Assembly: GCF_003852535.1 (NCBI RefSeq)
Contig: NZ_QAJP01000007.1
Location: 1 to 64,000 of the forward strand
Source: Herminiimonas sp. KBW02
Lineage (GTDB): Bacteria > Pseudomonadota > Gammaproteobacteria > Burkholderiales > Burkholderiaceae_D
DNA: 64,000 nt
Direction of reading: 5' to 3'
Part shown: positions 55,297 to 64,000 of the stretch, one piece after another
Numbering within the stretch: the first letter of the stretch is position 1
How the letters are laid out: each line of letters starts with the position of its first letter
The notes under the pieces: model-generated
Databases searched by the model: none
Seen by the model: only the letters and a program-made list of their open reading frames with translations
Told to the model about the DNA's origin: nothing
Program-made: the position numbers and the translations under genes

Positions 55297-56123
55297 TACC
55301 AATTCCCCGAGGCGCCGCCGCCATCAAAACCGCCACCACCACCAGAGAAGCCGCCACCGCCGCCGAAACCACCGCCTCCACCTCCGCCAAAGCCACCGAA
55401 GCCGCCACCGGAGCGACGACCCAGCTCATTGCCGATGGCGGTGCCGAGGATCACACCAGCCGAGTTGCCCCAGTCGCCGTTGCTGCTATGTGCGCCGGGG
55501 CCGCGACCGCCGCGGCTGCGCATCATCATGATGATGATCAGGATCGCAAAGAAGATGAACGGTCCCCAGGTGAAGGCCTCATCCTGCGCTGCTTGCTGGC
55601 CGCGTTTTGCTGGTTCGGGAAAGGCTTCCTTATCCAGCAGGCTGGTAATGACGGAAACGCCGGATGCCAGACCGCCGTAAAAATCCCCCTGACGGAAGTG
55701 CGGTGCAATCACATCCTGCAAGACGCGCTTCGATTGCGCATCAGTCAGCACGCCTTGTACGCCGCGCCCGGTTTCTATGCGCAGGCGGCCGGAAGCCGCT
55801 GAGTTATCTTTGGCGACCAGCAAGAGCACGCCGTCATCCACGCCTTTGCGTCCCAGCTTCCAGGCGTCGGCGACGCGTATGCTGTACTGCTCTATGCCTT
55901 CCGGCTCAGTGCTTTTCAACAGCAGGATAGCGATCTGGTTGCCGGTACGCGTTTCATACTCGGCCAATACATTTTCCAGCGTCGAGCGCTGTTGGGCATT
56001 CAGCATGCCGGCCAGGTCGGTCACGCGCTCCTTGAGCGGTGGTACCGGTACCAGGTTCTGGGCACCGGCCAGTACGCAAAAGAATGCGAGCGTACAGGCC
56101 AGCAGAGTGCGCAGGATTTTCAT
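55296..56123 (-). CDS. TPM-domain protein with Gly-rich tail (YgcG-like)
   Basis: A 275-residue exported protein. A signal peptide (about 1-21) is followed by the TPM domain (about 30-160, with RVTDLAGMLNAQQRSTLENVLAEYE), a membrane helix (about 190-205) and a glycine-rich tail after residue 235. This is the usual layout of the YgcG family, which is often encoded with LemA. LemA lies just upstream here, and a second TPM gene follows. The function is unknown; TPM proteins are suggested to work on membrane or photosystem repair in plants. Confidence 0.88.
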   Translation of the reverse strand: MKILRTLLACTLAFFCVLAGAQNLVPVPPLKERVTDLAGMLNAQQRSTLENVLAEYETRTGNQIAILLLKSTEPEGIEQYSIRVADAWKLGRKGVDDGVLLLVAKDNSAASGRLRIETGRGVQGVLTDAQSKRVLQDVIAPHFRQGDFYGGLASGVSVITSLLDKEAFPEPAKRGQQAAQDEAFTWGPFIFFAILIIIMMMRSRGGRGPGAHSSNGDWGNSAGVILGTAIGNELGRRSGGGFGGFGGGGGGGFGGGGGFSGGGGGFDGGGASGNW

Positions 56124-56136
56124 GGACGGTCAGGTC

Positions 56137-56733
56137 TTACTTCTTGTCGAAATTCACAGCCGGCGGTGCAGAGATCGCTTTTTCATTCTCTACGGTGAAT
56201 GACGGCTTGACCGGATAGCCGAATACTTTGGCTGTGATATTGGTCGGGAAGCTACGCGCCAGGATGTTGTAATCCTGTACTGCGACGATGTAGCGCTGAC
56301 GTGCCACGGTGATGCGGTTTTCGGTGCCTTCCAATTGCGATTGCAAGTCACGGAAGGCAGTATCGGCTTTCAGTTGCGGATAGTTTTCCGATACAGCCAT
56401 CAGACGTGACAGCGCGGACGACAGCTCTCCCTGTACCTGCTGGAATTTGCTGAAGGCTTCCGGATTGTTCAGGACTTCCGGTGTAATCTGGAAGCTGGTT
56501 GCGGCAGCACGTGCCTTGGTGACGGCTTCAAAGGTTTCGCGTTCATGTGTCGCGTAGCCTTTGACGGTATTCACCAGGTTGGGAATCAGGTCGGCACGGC
56601 GTTGGTATTGATTGACAACTTCACCCCAGGCCGCCTTGACGGATTCGTCCTTGCTCTGGAAGTCGTTATAGCCGCAGGCGCTCAGGGTCGAGGCCAGCAG
56701 TGCAATCGAGATCCATTTGAATAATTTGGTCAT
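56137..56733 (-). CDS. lemA: LemA family lipoprotein
   Basis: A 198-residue protein. The lipobox LSACG near residue 20 predicts lipid modification and anchoring to the membrane. The rest is a four-helix bundle with NDFQSKDESVKAAWGEVVNQYQRRADLIPNLVNTVKGY and the conserved ARSFPTNITAKVFGYPVKPSF. The GGAGG site before ATG 56733 sets the start, and the frame extension to 56889 is rejected. It is the first of three genes with two TPM proteins. Function is not established. Confidence 0.88.
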   Translation of the reverse strand: MTKLFKWISIALLASTLSACGYNDFQSKDESVKAAWGEVVNQYQRRADLIPNLVNTVKGYATHERETFEAVTKARAAATSFQITPEVLNNPEAFSKFQQVQGELSSALSRLMAVSENYPQLKADTAFRDLQSQLEGTENRITVARQRYIVAVQDYNILARSFPTNITAKVFGYPVKPSFTVENEKAISAPPAVNFDKK

Positions 56734-56780
56734 TTCATTCCTCCGTGAATAGCGTTTGGTGTGCAATATCTGGTGCTTAC

Positions 56781-57671
56781 TTATGTGATGACTTTGCTGC
56801 GTGGTTTCAATAGTACCGTGCTCATGGCGGAGAGTATCAGCAACATGGCGGCATAATCCTGCCAGTGCGGTGTTTCCTGCAATACCCACATGCCGGAAAA
56901 TACGCCGAGTACCGGGATCAGCATGACTGACAGGCTGGATGCTATCGGCGGCAAGCTGCGCGCCAGAGAAAACCAGACCACTTGTCCAAAGCCGAATACC
57001 AGCACTGCGTTATACGCAATCGCCAGCAATTCGCGCAGATCGGGCATGCGCCATGCATCGTATTCGAGCAAGGCGGAAATCACGGCCAGACACAGCGCCC
57101 CCAGCAAAATCATCCAGAAGGTCAGCGCGATGGACGCAATCCCCAGTCGCGTACGCTTCATCAATACGGTGCCAAAACCCCAGGATGCAGCGGCGATCAG
57201 CGCCAGTATGCTGCCCAAAGGTTGTCCGGCGATATTCACAAATTCACTGGAAAGTAATAATAACGCGCCGCTCAGTGCCAGTGCGATGCCGCACCAGCCG
57301 GCACGGGTGATGTTGTCGCGGAAAAAGATCAGGCCGCACAGCACCGCCCAGATCGGCATCGTATAGCCGAGGATGGCGGCACGACCGGACGACAGCATTT
57401 TGACGCCGACGATGATGCAGACATTCCACATGACTACATTAGGGATGGTCAGCTTGAAAATGGTTCCCAGGTCGCCGCGCGGTATTTTCAGGGAAATGCC
57501 TTGCGAGCGTACCGCCAGCCATAAGATCGGAATCGAGCCCAGCATGCAGAGTGAACGGAAGGCGATAGGCGGGAAAAACTGTACACCGATTTTCATGATG
57601 GGCCAGTTGATGCCCCAGCACAGGGTCAGGAGAACCAGCAACAGCCAGTCTTTACGGGAAAGCGATGTCAT
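56781..57671 (-). CDS. EamA family (DMT) transporter
   Basis: A 296-residue inner-membrane protein with ten helices arranged as two five-helix EamA repeats. [28 protein letters not shown] at the start and [32 protein letters not shown] near the end match the family. Relatives export amino acids, purines or drugs, but the substrate is unknown. Its ATG lies about 60 bases from the divergent pyrF start, so the two promoters overlap. Confidence 0.87.
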   Translation of the reverse strand: MTSLSRKDWLLLVLLTLCWGINWPIMKIGVQFFPPIAFRSLCMLGSIPILWLAVRSQGISLKIPRGDLGTIFKLTIPNVVMWNVCIIVGVKMLSSGRAAILGYTMPIWAVLCGLIFFRDNITRAGWCGIALALSGALLLLSSEFVNIAGQPLGSILALIAAASWGFGTVLMKRTRLGIASIALTFWMILLGALCLAVISALLEYDAWRMPDLRELLAIAYNAVLVFGFGQVVWFSLARSLPPIASSLSVMLIPVLGVFSGMWVLQETPHWQDYAAMLLILSAMSTVLLKPRSKVIT

Positions 57672-57730
57672 GCCGGCACGATAACATGGCGCGTTACAAT
57701 ACGGATTGTTTGAAACAGAAAGATACCGCC

Positions 57731-58546
57731 GTGACCTTCATCGAAAAATTATCCGCCGTCTGGCAAAGCCAGAAAACTCAACTTTGCATAGGTTTGGACC
57801 CCGATTTGGCCAAATTTCCGGCCCATTTGCAGGGTAAACCTGATGCCATCCTGACATTTTGCAAAGAAATCATCGATGCAACGGCAGATACCGCTTGCTC
57901 CTTCAAGCCGCAAATTGCCTATTTTGCAGCCTTGCGCGCGGAAGACCAGTTGGAAGACATCTGCAGCTACCTGCGTGAACACTATCCGCATATCCCTATC
58001 GTGCTGGATGCCAAGCGTGGCGATATCGGTGCGACTGCCGAGCAATATGCGCGTGAAGCGTTTGATCGCTATGGCGCGGATGCCGTGACGGTGAACCCGT
58101 ATATGGGCTTTGATTCGGTACAGCCCTACCTCGAGCGTCCGGATCGCGGCGTAATCGTGTTGTGCCGTACCTCGAACGCAGGCGGTTCAGATTTGCAATT
58201 CCTGAATGTAGACGGTAAGCCTTTGTACCAGCACGTGGCCCATCTGGTCGCTGATAAATGGAATACCAACGGCCAGTGTGCATTGGTGGTTGGTGCGACC
58301 TTCCCGAATGAGTTGGCGCAGGTGCGTTCGCTGGTAGGTGATATGCCTTTGCTGATTCCAGGCATAGGTGCGCAGGGTGGTGACATCAAGGCGACGGTGG
58401 AAGCCGGGCGTACCGCGAATGGTACCGGCATGATGATTAACTCATCGCGTGCCATCCTCTATGCGAAGGCGGATGAGACATTTGCGCAGGCTGCGCGTCA
58501 GGTTGCGCTCGACACGCGTGACGCCATCAATCGTTACAGCGCTTAA
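57731..58546 (+). CDS. pyrF: Orotidine 5'-phosphate decarboxylase (group 2)
   Basis: The last step of UMP synthesis: OMP is decarboxylated. The 271-residue protein has [11 protein letters not shown] and [17 protein letters not shown] (catalytic Lys/Asp network of the OMP-decarboxylase family) and [14 protein letters not shown]. The length and these motifs mark the group 2 type. The frame is open to 57665, but GTG 57731 ([11 protein letters not shown]) is the usual start in this group; the ribosome site is weak. It ends in a terminator whose stem includes the stop codon. Confidence 0.93.
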   Translation: MTFIEKLSAVWQSQKTQLCIGLDPDLAKFPAHLQGKPDAILTFCKEIIDATADTACSFKPQIAYFAALRAEDQLEDICSYLREHYPHIPIVLDAKRGDIGATAEQYAREAFDRYGADAVTVNPYMGFDSVQPYLERPDRGVIVLCRTSNAGGSDLQFLNVDGKPLYQHVAHLVADKWNTNGQCALVVGATFPNELAQVRSLVGDMPLLIPGIGAQGGDIKATVEAGRTANGTGMMINSSRAILYAKADETFAQAARQVALDTRDAINRYSA

Positions 58547-58567
58547 GCTGTTTCGCTTAAGCTTTTT
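58541..58567 (+). terminator. Terminator after pyrF
   Basis: GCTTAAGC (58541-58548) pairs with GCTTAAGC (58555-58562) around TGTTTC and is followed by TTTTT. The pyrF stop TAA lies inside the stem. It sits between the convergent pyrF and pncC genes. Confidence 0.75.
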
Positions 58568-59060
58568 ACTTAGCTGTATTTGTCGCAACAAAGTTGAGCA
58601 GGCCCTGCAAGGCATGCTCAACGCTTTGTTCGCGTACTGCCTGGCGATCACCGCTGAATAGCATGTGATCTACCTGTACTTCTTCACCCCAGGCCCAGCC
58701 AAAGCACACCATGCCGACCGGCTTGCCGGGAACGCCGCCGCCGGGTCCGGCGATGCCGGTAGTGGAGAGTGCGATTGTGGCGCGGCTATTCGCTAGCGCT
58801 CCCTGTGCCATCGCTTGTGCAGTTTCATTGCTGACTGCGCCATGACGTGCCAGCACTTCTTCCGGCACTTTCAGCATGGCGATCTTGGCTTCATTCGAAT
58901 AAGTCACGAAGCCGCATTCAAACCATTCCGATGAACCGGCAATTTCGGTAATTGCCTGCGCCACGCCGCCGCCGGTGCACGACTCAGCGGTCGCCAGCAT
59001 CAGCCCGCGTTCTTTCAAACGTTGCCCGACCAGGGCTGCCAGTTCTATCAGGTTTTGCAT
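58566..59060 (-). CDS. pncC: Nicotinamide-nucleotide amidohydrolase (CinA C-terminal type)
   Basis: A 164-residue stand-alone CinA domain that hydrolyses nicotinamide mononucleotide to nicotinate mononucleotide in NAD recycling. ATAESCTGGGVAQAITEIAGSSEWFECGFVTYSN and STTGIAGPGGG are the conserved blocks. It follows pgpA by 14 bases in the thiL-pgpA-pncC cluster, a common order in Burkholderiales. Confidence 0.92.
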   Translation of the reverse strand: MQNLIELAALVGQRLKERGLMLATAESCTGGGVAQAITEIAGSSEWFECGFVTYSNEAKIAMLKVPEEVLARHGAVSNETAQAMAQGALANSRATIALSTTGIAGPGGGVPGKPVGMVCFGWAWGEEVQVDHMLFSGDRQAVREQSVEHALQGLLNFVATNTAK

Positions 59061-59074
59061 GCCAGTTTCCTGTC

Positions 59075-59599
59075 TTAGAAAGAGCGCCAGATCGCAAAGA
59101 CCAGCAACGTGAAAAACGCCGCCACGATGTCGTCGAACATGACGCCGAAACCACCTTTGAAGCGCTTATCGAAATAAGCGATAGGCGGCGGCTTCACCAT
59201 GTCAAAAAAACGGAAGCAGAGGAAGGCGTAGAACTGCATCCACAAACTGGCAGGCGTAATGAAGAGCAGCACCAGCCAGAACGCAATGACTTCATCCCAC
59301 ACCATGCTGCCGTGATCGGAGACGCCCAGGTCCCGTCCGGTTTTGGCGCAAGCCCAGACGCCGAGTACAAAGCCGCCTATGATCACCAGCCACCAGTTCG
59401 ACGGCGTAAAGAACTGCGGCCAGCGTGCGCTTAATACATTGAATGAGAGCCAGCCGAACAAGGTGCCGAAGGTCCCCGGCATGATTTTCGACAAGCCGCT
59501 GCCGAAGCCTTGCGCAATGATGTGGGCCGGATGCGCCAGCATGAAGCTGGAATTGGATTTGACGGTTTTGTTTGCGATGCCGGGTTCGGATGCGTTCAT
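59075..59599 (-). CDS. pgpA: Phosphatidylglycerophosphatase A
   Basis: A 174-residue inner-membrane enzyme that removes phosphate from phosphatidylglycerophosphate to give phosphatidylglycerol. It has four hydrophobic segments and the PgpA motifs AQGFGSGLSKIMPGTFGTLFG and HGSMVWDEVIAFW. ATG 59599 overlaps the thiL stop by four bases (ATGA). The frame is open to 59773, which overlaps thiL and is rejected. Confidence 0.93.
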   Translation of the reverse strand: MNASEPGIANKTVKSNSSFMLAHPAHIIAQGFGSGLSKIMPGTFGTLFGWLSFNVLSARWPQFFTPSNWWLVIIGGFVLGVWACAKTGRDLGVSDHGSMVWDEVIAFWLVLLFITPASLWMQFYAFLCFRFFDMVKPPPIAYFDKRFKGGFGVMFDDIVAAFFTLLVFAIWRSF

Positions 59600-60564
59600 G
59601 GGGAAGCGAAGTGGTCGAAGGATGAGATATTGAGATCCAGCGGCCGACCCGCCTGATCCAGCAGGCGCAAGCCGGAAGCAGCCTCTATGCTGCCTATGCG
59701 TGTCACTACCGTATCGGCGGCCAGCGCAGCACCCAGCACTGTTTCGCGTTTCGAGACCGGTGCGGTAAAGCACAACTCGTAATCGTCGCCCCCTGCCAGC
59801 GTAAAGCGACGGCGCATGTCCAGCGCTTGCTTTTGCAGCATGGAACCGGCGGGTAAATCATCCACGTGCAGCGTGGCGCCGACGCCGGATTTTTTCAGGA
59901 TATGGCCCAGGTCACCAATCAGGCCGTCGGAAACATCGAGTGCCGAGTGCGCGATGCCGCGCAATGCCAGACCGAGCGCGACACGCGGTTGCGGTGTGTG
60001 CAGGCGACCTTCGGCTTTGTTCAGGACTTTAGCGTCCAGTTCATATTCCTTGTACAGCGCGCCGAGTGCCAGGCGTGCATCACCCAGCGCGCCGGAAACC
60101 CAGATATCGTCGCCTGCCTGTGCCGTATCGCGGCGCAAGGCTTCACCGGTCGGAGTTTTGCCAAATACGGTAATGCAGATATTCAGCGGGCCTTTGGTGG
60201 TATCCCCACCTATCAGTTCACAGCTGTGTGCATCTGCCAGCTCGAACAAGCCGCATGAAAATTCAGCCAGCCAGTTTTCTTCAGCACCAGGCAGCGAGAA
60301 CGCAAGCGTGAAGGCGACCGGTTCGGCCCCCATCGCCGCCAGATCGGACAGATTCACGGCCAGTGATTTATGGCCTAGCTTGCGCGGATCTGCACCGGCA
60401 AAGAAGTGGCGCCCTTCCACCAGCATGTCGGAAGAGATGGCCATTTGCATGCCGTCTTGCTGCGCCAGCAAAGCGCAATCATCCCCTATACCCAGCGTGG
60501 CTCGGTTTTTGGGGTGGCCGGGGCGCACGAAGTAGCGCGCAATGAGATCGAATTCGGACAACAT
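59596..60564 (-). CDS. thiL: Thiamine-monophosphate kinase
   Basis: The 322-residue kinase makes thiamine pyrophosphate from thiamine phosphate in the last step of cofactor synthesis. It starts MLSEFDLIARYFVRPG and has IGDDCALLAQ, SSDMLVEGRHF, LAVNLSDLAAMGAEP and LIGGDTTKGP, the metal and ATP sites of the PurM-like fold. The frame opens at 60603, but ATG 60564 gives the family start. It heads the leftward thiL-pgpA-pncC operon. Confidence 0.95.
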   Translation of the reverse strand: MLSEFDLIARYFVRPGHPKNRATLGIGDDCALLAQQDGMQMAISSDMLVEGRHFFAGADPRKLGHKSLAVNLSDLAAMGAEPVAFTLAFSLPGAEENWLAEFSCGLFELADAHSCELIGGDTTKGPLNICITVFGKTPTGEALRRDTAQAGDDIWVSGALGDARLALGALYKEYELDAKVLNKAEGRLHTPQPRVALGLALRGIAHSALDVSDGLIGDLGHILKKSGVGATLHVDDLPAGSMLQKQALDMRRRFTLAGGDDYELCFTAPVSKRETVLGAALAADTVVTRIGSIEAASGLRLLDQAGRPLDLNISSFDHFASP

Positions 60565-60630
60565 GCTGTAATTGTACAGAATGCAGTGCCGCTCTTCGCA
60601 CACGAGTGCATTTGATTTGCTGTAACCATG

Positions 60631-60665
60631 AAAAAAGCGCAGCTCCCTGGATGGGAGGCTGCGCT
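60631..60665 (-). terminator. Terminator after the FAD oxidoreductase gene
   Basis: Read leftward, AGCGCAGCCTCCC and GGGAGCTGCGCT form a long stem with one bulge around ATCCA and are followed by TTTTTT. It lies about 20 bases after the stop of the oxidoreductase gene at 60687. Confidence 0.88.
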
Positions 60666-60686
60666 CTTATCTGGAGCAGGGCTTAA

Positions 60687-61892
60687 TTAGCTGGCTGCGG
60701 CTACAGAGTTGGCAGGCAAGCCCAGGCCAGCCAGCAGTTGTTGCCGGATCGCATTGTCATGCGGCGATACGCCAAAGCCGGCGAGTACGCCCTGTGCATC
60801 ATAGAAGCGGCTGATGCAACGACCGGTTTCCGTGGTTTCATCCTGCCAGCTTCCGCCAGCGACGATATGCGGTGCCGGCGGGATCAATGCCAGCGGGTAG
60901 CTAGGAGTCTTGATCAGCACTGGCGACGGCTTCAGGTCGATCACGGTTGCTTCACCTGTCAATGTTTTGGCGATGGCGCGACCTGCCGTCATGATAGGAG
61001 TGATGTAGGGCAGGGTATGTGTGCTGCCGTCAGTCAGCGATGTGTATTCGGCACAATCGCCGAGCGCGTAGATATCTGCTGCGCTGGTCTGGCCGTACGT
61101 ATCAATAATGGTGCCGCGATTGGTTTTGAGCTGTGCTGCCTGTGCCAGGCGCAGGTCGGGGCGCAAGCCGACCGCAGACAATACGACATCAGCCACGACC
61201 GTGGTGCCGTCAGCCAGCTTGACGTGCAATTCATTGTCGCCATGAGCGACGCTCTCCGCGACCGTGTTCAGATGGAAGCTAACGCCACGTGCTTTCAGTG
61301 CAGTTTCCAGCTTGGCGGACAAGGCGGGTGCCGCCAGTGCTGCCAACGGACGTGAACTAGGATCGACCAGTGTCACGGAGTGCCCCGCACCTGCCAGGTC
61401 ATCGGCGAATTCACAGCCGATCAGGCCGGCGCCGAGGATGGTGACGCGTACTGGCTGCGCATTTTTGGGCGAGTTGATATGTGTACGGAACTTCGCATAG
61501 TCATCGACGTGATTGACTGACAGTACCTGATTGGCGGCTTCGCCTTTCAGGCCCAGGTGTATCGCCTGTGCACCATTTGCCAATACCAGTTTTTCATACT
61601 CAAACACGCCGGCGTCGGTGCTGACGGTTTTTGCCGCGGCATCGATGGCGGTGACACGGGTATTGGCCTGGATGGTCGCATTCAGTTGCTCGGCCATTTG
61701 CGTCGCGCTGTGCGTAATCATTTGTTCTGCTTGTTTGCCGTGGGCAAAGGCATTCGACAGCATAGGCTTGGAGTAGAAGCCGCCGCTGTCGGCGGTGATC
61801 ACGATTAAGGGAGTGGTTTTATCCAGTTTGCGGAATTCGCGTGCAACGGTGTAACCAGCCAGTCCTGCTCCGATAATGATGATCGGTTTCAT
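60687..61892 (-). CDS. FAD-dependent NAD(P)H oxidoreductase, rubredoxin-reductase-like
   Basis: A 401-residue flavoprotein with two dinucleotide-binding motifs, IIIGAGLAGYTVAREFRKLD (FAD) at the N-terminus and VTILGAGLIGCEFADDLAGAGHSVTLVD (NAD(P)H) near residue 150. ADIYALGDCAEYT near residue 280 is the ATG/GD FAD-binding motif. No redox-active Cys pair of the thioredoxin-reductase type is seen, so it fits the rubredoxin/ferredoxin reductase group. No rubredoxin gene is near. AGAAGG places ATG 61892 as the start over ATG 61898. Confidence 0.88.
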   Translation of the reverse strand: MKPIIIIGAGLAGYTVAREFRKLDKTTPLIVITADSGGFYSKPMLSNAFAHGKQAEQMITHSATQMAEQLNATIQANTRVTAIDAAAKTVSTDAGVFEYEKLVLANGAQAIHLGLKGEAANQVLSVNHVDDYAKFRTHINSPKNAQPVRVTILGAGLIGCEFADDLAGAGHSVTLVDPSSRPLAALAAPALSAKLETALKARGVSFHLNTVAESVAHGDNELHVKLADGTTVVADVVLSAVGLRPDLRLAQAAQLKTNRGTIIDTYGQTSAADIYALGDCAEYTSLTDGSTHTLPYITPIMTAGRAIAKTLTGEATVIDLKPSPVLIKTPSYPLALIPPAPHIVAGGSWQDETTETGRCISRFYDAQGVLAGFGVSPHDNAIRQQLLAGLGLPANSVAAAS

Positions 61893-62259
61893 ATTCATCC
61901 TTCTGTATAAAAAATTTGCTGCAAATGTGATGCGTGACAGTACTCGATATTGCAATTGCTATCTACCACCAGTGAGTTTACTCAAAAGCCAAATTTAAAG
62001 CTGCATTTAATTTGCAGTAATTCAGGGGGCATTATTATTCAGTTCTTATTGAGTACTTATTGCTTATATTTGTCATTTTTGAAGATCCGTTAAAAGTTGA
62101 TAGTTGCAAACAATATTGATCAAATCGTGCTCATTTGTACTCTTCTTTCTGATCGACAACGCTCCGTAGAAACCCGTATAAAAACAAAAATACTGCGTCA
62201 CGGCTCTGCTAGAATGAAATGCTTCCATGTGCTTAAAATAAAGGATGGCAGCTTAGATT
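61893..62259. other. Divergent regulatory region between oxidoreductase and maeB
   Basis: This 367-base gap is AT-rich and holds no gene. CTGCA-TTTAATT-TGCAG (62001-62017) is a small inverted repeat, and CTTATTG occurs twice, near 62045 and 62056. Either could be a regulator site for one of the divergent genes. A clear sigma-70 promoter is not seen for either side. Confidence 0.5.
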
Positions 62260-64000
62260 ATGGATTCGAATACCGATAAAAAAGAAGAACTCCGCCTGCA
62301 GTTACGTCAAGCCGCACTCGAGTATCACGAGTTTCCGACCCCCGGAAAAATCAGCGTCACTCCCACCAAACAAGTAACCAATCAGCGCGATCTGGCTCTG
62401 GCTTATACGCCAGGTGTGGCAGTCGCTTGCGAAGAAATCGCCGTTAATCCGGCCGACTCTTATCGCTACACTGCACGCGGCAATCTGGTCGCCGTTATTA
62501 CCAACGGTACTGCCGTGCTGGGCCTGGGCAATATCGGTCCTGCTGCCGCCAAGCCGGTGATGGAAGGCAAGGGCGTACTGTTCAAGAAATTTGCCGGTAT
62601 CGACGTCTTCGATATCGAAATCAATGAAACCGATCCGGACAAGCTGTGCGACATCATTGCATCGCTGGAACCGACTTTCGGCGGTATCAACCTCGAAGAT
62701 ATCAAAGCGCCTGAATGTTTCTACATCGAGCGTACCTTGCGCGAACGGATGAAGATTCCGGTCTTCCATGACGATCAGCACGGTACCGCGATCATTGTGG
62801 CAGCCGCCATACTGAACGGCCTGAAAGTGGTCGGCAAGGACGTCAAGAAAACGAAACTGGTAGTCTCCGGCGCCGGTGCTGCGGCACTTGCTTGCCTGGA
62901 TCTGATGGTAGACCTCGGCTTCCCGCGCGAAAATATTTTCGTCACTGATCTGGCTGGCGTTGTGTATCAGGGCCGCGTCGAATTGATGGATCCGGACAAG
63001 GAAAAATTCGCACAAAAAACCGATGCCCGTACCCTGGGTGAAGTCATCGTTGATGCGGACATCTTCCTCGGCCTGTCGGCTGGCGGCGTATTGAAGCCGG
63101 CGATGGTTGCTGCGATGGCCAAGCGTCCTGTCATCCTCGCGCTGGCGAATCCGACGCCCGAAATCCTGCCGGACGAAATCCGTGCAGTACGTGATGATGC
63201 AGTCATCGCAACCGGTCGCTCCGATTTCCCGAACCAGGTTAACAACGTCCTGTGCTTCCCGTACATCTTCCGCGGCGCACTGGATTGCGGTGCCACCACG
63301 ATTACACGTGAAATGGAAATCGCAGCGGTGCATGCGATTGCACAACTGGCGCAAGCCGAGCAATCGGACATCGTGGCCACCACCTACGGCATCCACAATC
63401 TGAGCTTCGGCCCGGATTACATCATTCCGATGCCATTCGATCCGCGCCTGATGATCAAGATCGCAATGGCGGTGGCGAAAGCGGCGGCAGAGTGTGGCGT
63501 GGCAGCACGTCCTATCACCGACATGGATGCCTATGCGGATCGCCTGCAGCAATTCGTGTATCGCAGCGGCACCTTCATGAAGCCTATCTTCCAGATCGCC
63601 AAGGCGACGCCGCCGGAGCTGAAACGCATCGTGTATGCGGAAGCGGAAGAAGAGCGCGTATTGCGTGCGGTACAGGTCGTGGTCGATGAAAAACTGGCGC
63701 GACCTATCCTGATCGGTCGCCCTGCAGTGCTGGCGCAACGTATAGAGCGCTTTGGTTTGCGTATCAAACCGGATGTTGATTTCACCATCATCAATCCGGA
63801 GCACGATGATCGCTATCGCGACTTCTGGCAAACCTACCTGGCGATGACCATGCGCAAAGGTGTGACCGAACAATACGCGAAGCTGGAAATGCGTCGTCGT
63901 CACACCTTGATCGGTGCGATGGCCATCCACAAGAAATATGCAGACGGCATGATTTGCGGCACCTTCGGTACCAATGACCTGCACCTGCATTATGTGGATC
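62260..64000 (+). CDS. maeB: NADP-dependent malic enzyme (partial; continues past the window)
   Basis: Malic enzyme decarboxylates malate to pyruvate with NADP reduction. The visible 580 residues start [25 protein letters not shown]. They contain [12 protein letters not shown], the metal site [13 protein letters not shown], the NADP site [16 protein letters not shown] and the [12 protein letters not shown] block. From about residue 430 a phosphotransacetylase-like domain begins ([31 protein letters not shown]), as in the large MaeB type of about 760 residues. There is no stop before 64000, so the gene runs off the right edge. Confidence 0.95.
   Translation, partial: MDSNTDKKEELRLQLRQAALEYHEFPTPGKISVTPTKQVTNQRDLALAYTPGVAVACEEIAVNPADSYRYTARGNLVAVITNGTAVLGLGNIGPAAAKPVMEGKGVLFKKFAGIDVFDIEINETDPDKLCDIIASLEPTFGGINLEDIKAPECFYIERTLRERMKIPVFHDDQHGTAIIVAAAILNGLKVVGKDVKKTKLVVSGAGAAALACLDLMVDLGFPRENIFVTDLAGVVYQGRVELMDPDKEKFAQKTDARTLGEVIVDADIFLGLSAGGVLKPAMVAAMAKRPVILALANPTPEILPDEIRAVRDDAVIATGRSDFPNQVNNVLCFPYIFRGALDCGATTITREMEIAAVHAIAQLAQAEQSDIVATTYGIHNLSFGPDYIIPMPFDPRLMIKIAMAVAKAAAECGVAARPITDMDAYADRLQQFVYRSGTFMKPIFQIAKATPPELKRIVYAEAEEERVLRAVQVVVDEKLARPILIGRPAVLAQRIERFGLRIKPDVDFTIINPEHDDRYRDFWQTYLAMTMRKGVTEQYAKLEMRRRHTLIGAMAIHKKYADGMICGTFGTNDLHLHYVD

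Noticed and set aside
55075-55680. Proline-rich 201-residue plus-strand frame
   Set aside because: It is the complement of the Gly-rich tail of the YgcG-like gene and has no independent support.
62302-63990. 562-residue open frame on the minus strand
   Set aside because: It is fully antisense to maeB, which has clear malic-enzyme motifs on the plus strand; long antisense frames arise from the codon bias of GC-rich genes.
1-64000. CRISPR arrays, insertion sequences, rRNA genes
   Set aside because: No regularly spaced direct repeats, transposase genes or rRNA-like sequence were seen.

Overview
The window looks like a stretch of a betaproteobacterial (Burkholderiales, Oxalobacteraceae) chromosome. 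The Herminiimonas/Janthinobacterium group is my best guess, judged from the protein sequences and from gene orders such as rpsP-rimM-trmD-rplS, alaS-tusA-etfBA, phaA-phaB and thiL-pgpA-pncC. Genus placement is inference. Almost all of the DNA is dense, moderately GC-rich housekeeping sequence. One clearly AT-richer insert lies at about 22.4-24.25 kb.

Layout. 1-812 holds no gene I can support. 813-2808 is phaA-phaB (acetoacetyl-CoA and 3-hydroxybutyryl-CoA formation), closed by a terminator. 2868-11310 is mostly leftward: a cytoplasmic DsbA-like protein, a DEDD exonuclease, an S4 protein, a MAPEG protein, exonuclease I, a three-gene signalling operon (HD-GYP-type N-terminal module, HDOD protein, cyclic-nucleotide-domain GGDEF protein), a membrane GGDEF protein and small conserved proteins. 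11501-13322 has a LysE-type exporter, tRNA-Pro(CGG) and a class A beta-lactamase. 13544-18040 is a two-partner secretion pair (TpsA cargo, TpsB outer-membrane pore). 18123-22361 has a cupin, an MFS exporter with a divergent LysR regulator, a glyoxalase-fold protein, an orphan Hcp and a DUF2214 protein. 22464-24223 is the AT-rich two-gene DUF262 + HEPN module, the best candidate for a defence system here.

24252-38670 carries glnS, three membrane proteins, a gamma-glutamyltransferase without a signal peptide, a glycerophosphodiesterase, alaS, tusA, etfB-etfA and a 596-residue acyl-CoA dehydrogenase that could feed electrons to the ETF. 38687-41083 is an ammonium transporter with a translationally coupled small gene downstream, a good sigma-54 promoter in front, and a TM2 protein. 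41400-43484 is the rpsP-rimM-trmD-rplS translation operon with a recognisable promoter and terminator.

43744-54728 holds a CoA-type Nudix hydrolase, a CobD/AmpE-like membrane protein, a CHASE-PAS-GGDEF-EAL protein, a coupled HEAT-repeat/glycosyltransferase pair, a PBP4-type DD-peptidase and a secreted gamma-glutamyltransferase. 54796-60564 has lemA with two TPM-domain genes, an EamA transporter, pyrF and the thiL-pgpA-pncC cluster. The window closes with a rubredoxin-reductase-like flavoprotein and the start of malic enzyme (maeB), which runs off the right end.

Four proteins contribute to c-di-GMP-type signalling (three GGDEF proteins, one of them with EAL, plus an HDOD partner). All three GGDEF domains keep an RxxD inhibitory site. 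Several gene pairs overlap by the ATGA motif, implying coupled translation. Start codons were corrected wherever the longest open frame began at a weak upstream TTG/GTG; these choices are given gene by gene.
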